A stretch of DNA of 64,000 nt, from positions 620,001 to 684,000 of the forward strand of contig NC_089184.1 of the NCBI RefSeq assembly GCF_947507565.1, given 5' to 3'. A model generated the notes under the pieces. The model searched no databases and had not been told where the DNA came from. It saw only the letters and a list, made by a program, of their open reading frames with translations. Shown here piece by piece: positions 59,297-64,000 of the stretch (positions are counted from its first letter, which is position 1; each line of letters opens with the position of its first letter). Position numbers and translations under genes: made by a program. The stretch is from Oscarella lobularis (lineage: Eukaryota > Porifera > Homoscleromorpha > Homosclerophorida > Oscarellidae).

Positions 59297-60318
59297 TCAG
59301 CTGGACAATTGTTGCAGCCGCTTTCGCGCCTGCTCAATTTTCTCCCGTATCAATCTCACCTTCTCCTCCTGTCGCTTCACATCCTCCTCGGCCATTCCAA
59401 TCTCAACAACCGCCCCATCAGTGTCCCGCCCATCCCCATTGGCTTCCAATCGTTGAGACGAAACGGGACCAATGAGCTGAGGCGGCGGCGGCGGCGGCGG
59501 CGGCGCGGACATAGACGAAAACGCCCTTCCACCCCGCTGCTGTCTTTGCCACGCAGCCCCGCGCATTCCGGGATTCTGCTGCTGCTGATGATGATGATAA
59601 AGTGATTGATTCTGCAGCAATCCAGTCAAGTGCTGCACTTGCTTCAACAACTGCTCTGACGTGCTTTGAGCGTCTCCCGACGGCAGCGGTAACGGCGCCC
59701 GCGGCTCCTTCATCCTTCGTTTCTCCGGCTTCACCTCCTTTCCCCACATGTCAATGACTTTTTTACCCGTCAACGATCGCTCGCACAGACGCTGCTGCGG
59801 CACCGGCTTCAGCGTCTGACCGGAGAAACGCTCGGCCAAATTAGCCGGCGTGCTCTTTCGAAAATCGTGCGACTGCGGCAGTACGCAGGTGACCGGCTGC
59901 CGTACGAGACCGCATATAACGCGCGTGGGCGCGGAACGGTTTTCGGGAGGCGGTTTCATGATTTTCGGTTGCGAGGCGACGACCACGCCCCCGCCTCCGC
60001 CGGCGTTGCTTTGCGTTGGTTGGCGTCGCTTGCGCGAACTAATGCGTTCGCCTGTGCGAAAGTCGAAATCGGTTAGATCGATTGTGTCGCCGAAGTGAAG
60101 TTGGAGCTGGGGCTTCGAGCGAAATTTTCGACCTTCCGGACTAGAAGAAACGCGAATCGAAACGCTGTTCGCCCGCGAAAATCCTTCTACCTGTAGTAGT
60201 AGACGTCGCTCTTGCCCGCCGAAAGACCCGACTTGCGTAGAACAACGACGCGGCGCCATCCGGCGGGTAGAAACGACGACGACGACGATTTCTTCGAGCT
60301 CTCGACTTCCGCAGGCAT
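59297..60318 (-). CDS. MBD2/3: MBD2/3 methyl-CpG-binding protein (NuRD subunit)
   Basis: MBD2/3 links DNA methylation to the NuRD remodelling complex. Two exons (60318-60191 and 60140-59297; intron 50 nt) join in phase to 323 residues. Seen: MBD at residues about 15-75 (GWRRVVVLRKSGLSAGKSDV, YYYSPEGRKFRSKPQLQLHF, DTIDLTDFDFRTG). The Lys of AGKSDV and the Tyr right after are the residues kept in MBD2 and changed in mammalian MBD3, so methyl-CpG binding is expected. FKQPVT-like VRQPVTCVLPQSH and the C-terminal coiled coil (AEEDVKRQEEKVRLIREKIE, which pairs with GATAD2/p66) are also present. The middle is replaced by low-complexity Gln/His/Gly sequence and an eight-proline run. Start: the first ATG (MPAEVESSKK) at 60318; an upstream frame has only GTG. 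The start lies 63 nt from that of the BRCT gene on the other strand. Confidence 0.95.
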
Positions 60319-60381
60319 CGATGCGTTCTCGGGCGTGCGCACGGCGCAGGCGATCACTGCACGGCGCACGCTAGAACGGGG

Positions 60382-61007
60382 ATGAACGCTTCAGCTGAAA
60401 AGCCATTTCGAGGGTTGACGGCCTGGTTTTCCTCTTCTTCCAATTCCAAGGCGCCGGAACTATGGCGTAAGAAAGTGCGACACGATTTTCGATGAAAGTA
60501 ATAGAAAATTGTCAAGTTGAAAGAGGTGGACTCATATCAAACGAAAACACAGCAGAATACTTATTCAGCGACGATTCGTCTGCGGCAGATACAATCTCGT
60601 ATGTCCAACCGCCAAATCCCTATAATTTCATTGATTTTTGCAGACTCCATTTATCAGAAGCGTTCAGTCGAAGCGAACTAACGATTTTCACGACTCAATG
60701 GATTTTTGACGTCGTCGCGGCGGGATCGTGCCAATTGACGCCTTTGATATCCTATGTTCTGCCACCTGCGGAGCTTCCTTCCGCTGTTCCCGAAATTGAG
60801 CGTCCCAAATCGAATTTGTCATTGTCTGAATCGCCGTCCATATTGCCACATCGTTGTCACGAGACAAAGCACGAGTACGTGCCCGGATGCAGTCTTGATG
60901 GGATCGCGCATGTCGACGAGCTCGATCCAGGTGTCGAAGAACAGGATCTTCTCGAATTCATGCCAAACAAAGGCGGATGCAAAGTGGTTGTCACAAAGAA
61001 ACTCTAA
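60382..61007 (+). CDS. Small BRCT-like protein, family not recognised
   Basis: Three exons (60382-60466, 60505-60598, 60644-61007) join in phase to 180 residues. The first 90 resemble one BRCT domain: KPFRGLTAWFSS (first strand), ELWQNCQVERGGLISNENTA (helix then the GG turn), AEYLFSDDSS, and SELTIFTTQWIFDVVAAG with the signature Trp of the last helix. The remaining 90 residues are Pro/Ser-rich, with HRCHETKHEYVPGC near residue 130 and an acidic patch (HVDELDPGVEEQDLLEF). A single N-terminal BRCT with a long tail occurs, for example, in telomere and DNA-repair adaptors, but I cannot name the family. The second intron is 45 nt and the first 38 nt, the shortest in the window, which is a reason for some caution about exon 1. 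Confidence 0.6.
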
Positions 61008-61198
61008 TAGGTGTACAGTATGACATAAGTGCTCAGACTACAATATAATAGAAATTATGAATCAAAGCTGGCTAGGTTTAGGGGTACAGGATCCTCTTCC
61101 CCGTGTTTATAAATAGGCCTGCTGGCGGTAAGAATGTGCATCTCTAGTGACAACGAGACCACTGGTCAATGATTCGCGACGACAGGTTAATTAATTAG

Positions 61199-61210
61199 CA
61201 CACACACACA
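61199..61210. repeat. Short (CA)n tract
   Basis: Six CA dinucleotides in the spacer between the convergent BRCT and tetraspanin genes. Confidence 0.8.
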
Positions 61211-61250
61211 ATCATCTAGAAAAAATTTTTCTATATAGTAAACGTACGTA

Positions 61251-61949
61251 TCAGACATAGACAGCCTTTGCAATTTGCCTCGCAACGCAAAAAGCAAAGA
61301 TGATGCCCAATATTTGCACAAACGCTAAAACGAGAACGGCGACGCCGACGGGAATGAGATTTTTCTCAATTTCACTCTTCACCTTATCGTAGCACCCCGT
61401 CTCGTACGGCGGGCAGGGGCTCTCGTTCGAGTTCGCGCAGCAGCTCGACGGCGGCACGATCCAATCTCGCGGCGAGTCGACGCCGCAGCATTCGAATCGC
61501 TTCTGGACGTCGTCCCAGGCGCGAACAATCGCTTCGTCATCTTTCCCCAGCATCCGGTACTCCATATAATCTTTCAACGAAGCATTGAGCGAGTTCCTCA
61601 GGCTGTCATCGAGATCGTCGCGCTTGATGTAGACGGCGGCGCCGGCTGCGATTTCGAGCGCCAGTGTTATGACGAGTAGGATGCCGAAAGCGATAAGGCA
61701 GTGACGATTCTCGCGCACGGCGCCCCAACAGGCGAGAGAACTCAGAAGGGCGATTATCACGCCGACGACGATCATCAGTATGGGCCCGTTGAGCCACGAT
61801 ACGCCGGCCAAGTCGTCGAGAAAGGGCCCGAAGTCGACGTAGATCCAAATGCCGAGGCTGAGAACGGCGAGACCGATCAGGAGGAAGATTAGGTTGAAGG
61901 CGAAAAGGAGCCATTTCATTATCTTGTCGCAGCCTTCCACTTCGGCCAT
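61251..61949 (-). CDS. Tetraspanin
   Basis: Tetraspanins are four-pass membrane proteins that organise membrane microdomains. A single-exon frame of 232 residues with four hydrophobic segments: WLLFAFNLIFLLIGLAVLSL, GPILMIVVGVIIALLSSLAC, CLIAFGILLVITLALEIAAG and IPVGVAVLVLAFVQILGIIF. The large extracellular loop between segments 3 and 4 has the family CCG motif (RFECCGVDSPRDW) plus SSCCANS, CPPYETGC, giving the six or more cysteines of the usual disulfide pattern. The cytoplasmic start MAEVEGCDKIMKWLL has a Cys suited to palmitoylation. It is intronless, unlike most genes here. Which tetraspanin subgroup it belongs to cannot be told. It lies 199 nt downstream of the sulfatase on the same strand. 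Confidence 0.95.
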   Translation of the reverse strand: MAEVEGCDKIMKWLLFAFNLIFLLIGLAVLSLGIWIYVDFGPFLDDLAGVSWLNGPILMIVVGVIIALLSSLACWGAVRENRHCLIAFGILLVITLALEIAAGAAVYIKRDDLDDSLRNSLNASLKDYMEYRMLGKDDEAIVRAWDDVQKRFECCGVDSPRDWIVPPSSCCANSNESPCPPYETGCYDKVKSEIEKNLIPVGVAVLVLAFVQILGIIFAFCVARQIAKAVYV

Positions 61950-62130
61950 GGTGAACGGGAGAGAGAGGGAGACAGAGACAGAGGCACGGACACTGAACGT
62001 TTCCTCGAAAGCGAAACCAGGGATATGAGTACCCTGGCGGAACTGACCAAAAATGTCCGGGACACACGTGATGACATAACCAAAATAAAAATATTTAAAA
62101 AAAGTGTTTCAAAAACATCCCACGCAAAGG

Positions 62131-62147
62131 TACGTACGTACGTACGT
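62131..62147. repeat. (TACG)n microsatellite just beyond the sulfatase stop
   Basis: About four TACG tetramers end 1-2 nt before the sulfatase stop codon (62149-62151, minus strand), in its 3' untranslated region. Confidence 0.85.
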
Positions 62148-62148
62148 C

Positions 62149-63936
62149 TCAGTATTCATTCTTTGGTGGCTTTGGAAGTCCCCTCGGATCTTCTATCAAT
62201 GGAGTGACGTCGCCCGTCTCGAGCATCCATTGAAGCAAATCGGCAAGCATTTCATCTCGAACAGTCGAGTATTTTTCGTCGTCAAAAACGTTATTCAATT
62301 CTCTCTCGTCGCTCTTGAGATCGTAGAATTCCGATACGCCTCTAGGTCGATATACGAGCTTGTAGTTCATGTTCTTGGCCATAATGCAGCGAGGTATTCC
62401 TTCGTGCATTTCTTCCTGACCTCGCGGATAGTACCTAGAGATGTACATGTTCTCAAATATCAAGAAAAGAACAAACAAACTTACAAGCCCTTGGGATTAT
62501 CATATGAGCCAGACTGCTCTGGATCAAATGGTTCGATTTCTCTATGATATAAATAGCCACCTTCCGAGTAGACAGTTCTATTCGGATTTCCTGGAGCGCC
62601 GTGTAGCTGTTTTAGGAAACTCTGCGCAAAGTGAACGTGCGTCACGTTGATGTTAGCCATCTCCAGTATAGTCGCCATCATGTCGAACGAATTGATTGGC
62701 TCTTCCACGACGTTGCCTTTCGTTCCGCCCGGAATTCTCACTATCATAGGCACTCGCGTCAGAATGTCGTCCATTCCGCCCGGCCACTTTTCGACCAGAT
62801 GAAAATCGCCGGCAAAATCTCCGTGATCGGACGACACAAACACGGCCGTGTTATTCTCCAACGGCGTCCCGTCAATCGACTTGAGCAACTGACCGAATGC
62901 CCAATCGACCCAGCTGACTAATCCGAGATAAACAGCATTGATCGTCTCGAAAAACGTATCATTGAACGACGTCAGATTCCTATACTTGATAATACCCTCG
63001 TGATATTTCGGCTTGTTTTTAACGTGTGCAGGTCGAAGGGGAGCTTTCGTATGAACATCCTCAGCCGAATACCTAGAACAGAGCTAGGCCAACATATTCT
63101 AAAGTACCAGCACATTTCCTCACATGTCGTAGTATCCCTTGGGCGCTCCGTACGTTGGATGTGCTCCGAGCGTTGGAAGCCAAATAATAAATGGTTCGGG
63201 AGGATCATTAGACATGAACTTGGATGCAAGATTGATCATGTGAAGATCTCCATTGGAATCAGAATCCGGCGGAGTATCATTAGGAGTGTTAAGAAAACTG
63301 TAATAATACGTTATATTCGACGGCATTCGCCATTTTTTTTATTGTACCTGTAATATCCGGCTTCGCCGAACTCAAACATATTTTTTCCTCTCGCAGCTCC
63401 GATTCCGTCCGTCCAATTGGTCACCGAGAGATTAAACGAAGACTGCGACAGCATGTCATTTTTTCCATACCACATAACCTTCACGAAAAAAAAATGTAAA
63501 GAGCAAACGAGAAATCAATTCTACCGTGTATCCGGCGTCTTTGAGATACTTGAACATGTTTGGTTCGTAGGTTTGCACGAGATGGGTCTGCGTTCTGTGA
63601 CCGAGAACATGCATGTATCTTCCCGTCGTGATGGCGCACCGCGACGGAGCGCATTGAGTATGGAGCACGTGAGCTTGAGTAAAGAGCGTTCCCTCGGCTG
63701 CGAAGCGATCGAAGTTCGGTGTTTTGACGAAGGGATGACCGTAGCAGCCCAGACTTTCAGCTCTCGTTTCTGCACGAGTATAAGTGTGAAATTGTTTTTC
63801 AAAAATAAAGAGACTAGGTCGTATTACCATCTGGGAAATAGATCACGACGTTCGGCCTGTTGTCACCCGGTTTCCGCCAGGCAAAAGCCAAATGAAAGCT
63901 GGCTAAGCAGACGAGAGAGACTATTTTGTGTGCCAT
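62149..63936 (-). CDS. Secreted type I sulfatase
   Basis: Type I sulfatases hydrolyse sulfate esters with a formylglycine made from the Cys of C-x-P-S-R. Start at 63936 with a signal peptide (MAHKIVSLVCLASFHLAFAW). Exons give RPNVVIYFPDETRAESLGCY (first metal-binding Asp), HVLHTQCAPSRCAITTGRYM (the modified Cys and following TGR), the segment APKGYYDMYSAEDVH, VFVSSDHGDFAGDFHLVEKW (DHG, second metal site), RVPMIVRIPGG, and a C-terminal region with NYKLVYRPRGVSEFYDLKSD and ELNNVF, stop 62149-62151. About 500 residues, normal for the family. The YFPDE(x)RAESLGCYG opening is the form I associate with large bacterial and marine-invertebrate sulfatase families rather than with human lysosomal arylsulfatases A/B. 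Substrate unknown; sulfated polysaccharides of the matrix or diet are plausible. Short GT..AG introns show it is a resident nuclear gene. Confidence 0.92.
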
Positions 63937-64000
63937 CAAAGCGCGCTAATCTGCACGCCCGCGCAATACGTCACTTCCAGTTGCCGCGGATGGGCGAATG

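Noticed and set aside
1-64000. CRISPR array, prokaryotic operon, integrated virus or intact transposon.
   Set aside because: No regularly spaced repeats, no reverse transcriptase, transposase or integrase frame, and spliceosomal introns throughout.

Overview
The window is nuclear DNA of an early-branching animal with a very compact genome. Evidence: 21 protein genes in 64 kb, almost all split by introns of about 45-60 nt with GT..AG ends, start or stop codons of neighbouring genes often less than 100 nt apart, and animal-type genes (lamin with CaaX box, MBD2/3, Sp/KLF factor, X11/Mint adaptor, Slo2 potassium channel). A sponge, perhaps a homoscleromorph such as Oscarella, fits this density best, but that is inference; no marker gene settles it. 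No rRNA, tRNA, CRISPR or intact mobile element was recognised.

Layout. 1-17926 (+): 3' part of a very large, divergent dynein heavy chain (DNHD1-like; 5' end outside the window). 18098-20429 (-): APBA (X11/Mint). 20428-23629 (+): ANAPC2, whose start codon lies on or next to that of APBA. 23675-26614 (+): WDR93. 26868-27555 (-): RBM8A (Y14). 27611-30195 (+): secreted endoglycoceramidase-like glycosidase. 31052-32028 (+): RING/TRAF-type zinc-finger protein. 33806-35612 (+): secreted Cys-rich plus beta-propeller-like protein. 35831-38345 (+): KAT14 acetyltransferase. 38500-41064 (+): lamin. 41305-46770 (+): Slo2/KCNT channel. 46771-48375: repeat-bearing gap. 48376-48628 (+): 66-residue membrane protein. 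48807-49487 (+): MYDGF. 49580-54324 (-): UBA6. 54776-56056 (+): KLF-type factor. 56283-58098 (-): OTUD7/Cezanne deubiquitinase. 58151-59246 (+): SRFBP1/BUD22. 59297-60318 (-): MBD2/3. 60382-61007 (+): BRCT-like protein. 61251-61949 (-): tetraspanin. 62149-63936 (-): secreted sulfatase.

The genes are a mixture of housekeeping and animal-specific functions with no obvious pathway cluster. DNHD1 and WDR93 are both linked to cilia/flagella; ANAPC2, UBA6, OTUD7 and the RING protein belong to ubiquitin biology; KAT14, lamin, MBD2/3 and KLF act in the nucleus; the glycosidase, propeller protein, MYDGF and sulfatase are secretory. The recurring theme is packing: five divergent pairs, four with start codons 0-63 nt apart, and convergent pairs as close as 50 nt, where the poly(A) signal of one gene sits at the end of the other's coding sequence.

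Most worth a second look: the dynein with a decayed AAA4 P-loop, an altered AAA1 Walker B and two low-complexity inserts in its microtubule-binding domain; the KLF second zinc finger with C-x6-C spacing; the unidentified secreted protein with two tandem Cys modules; the overlapping APBA/ANAPC2 start codons; and a diverged 165-bp direct repeat at 47.6/47.9 kb. Coordinates of multi-exon genes are outer CDS limits; exon limits are given where they were worked out. Product names rest on recalled family sequences, not on a database search.
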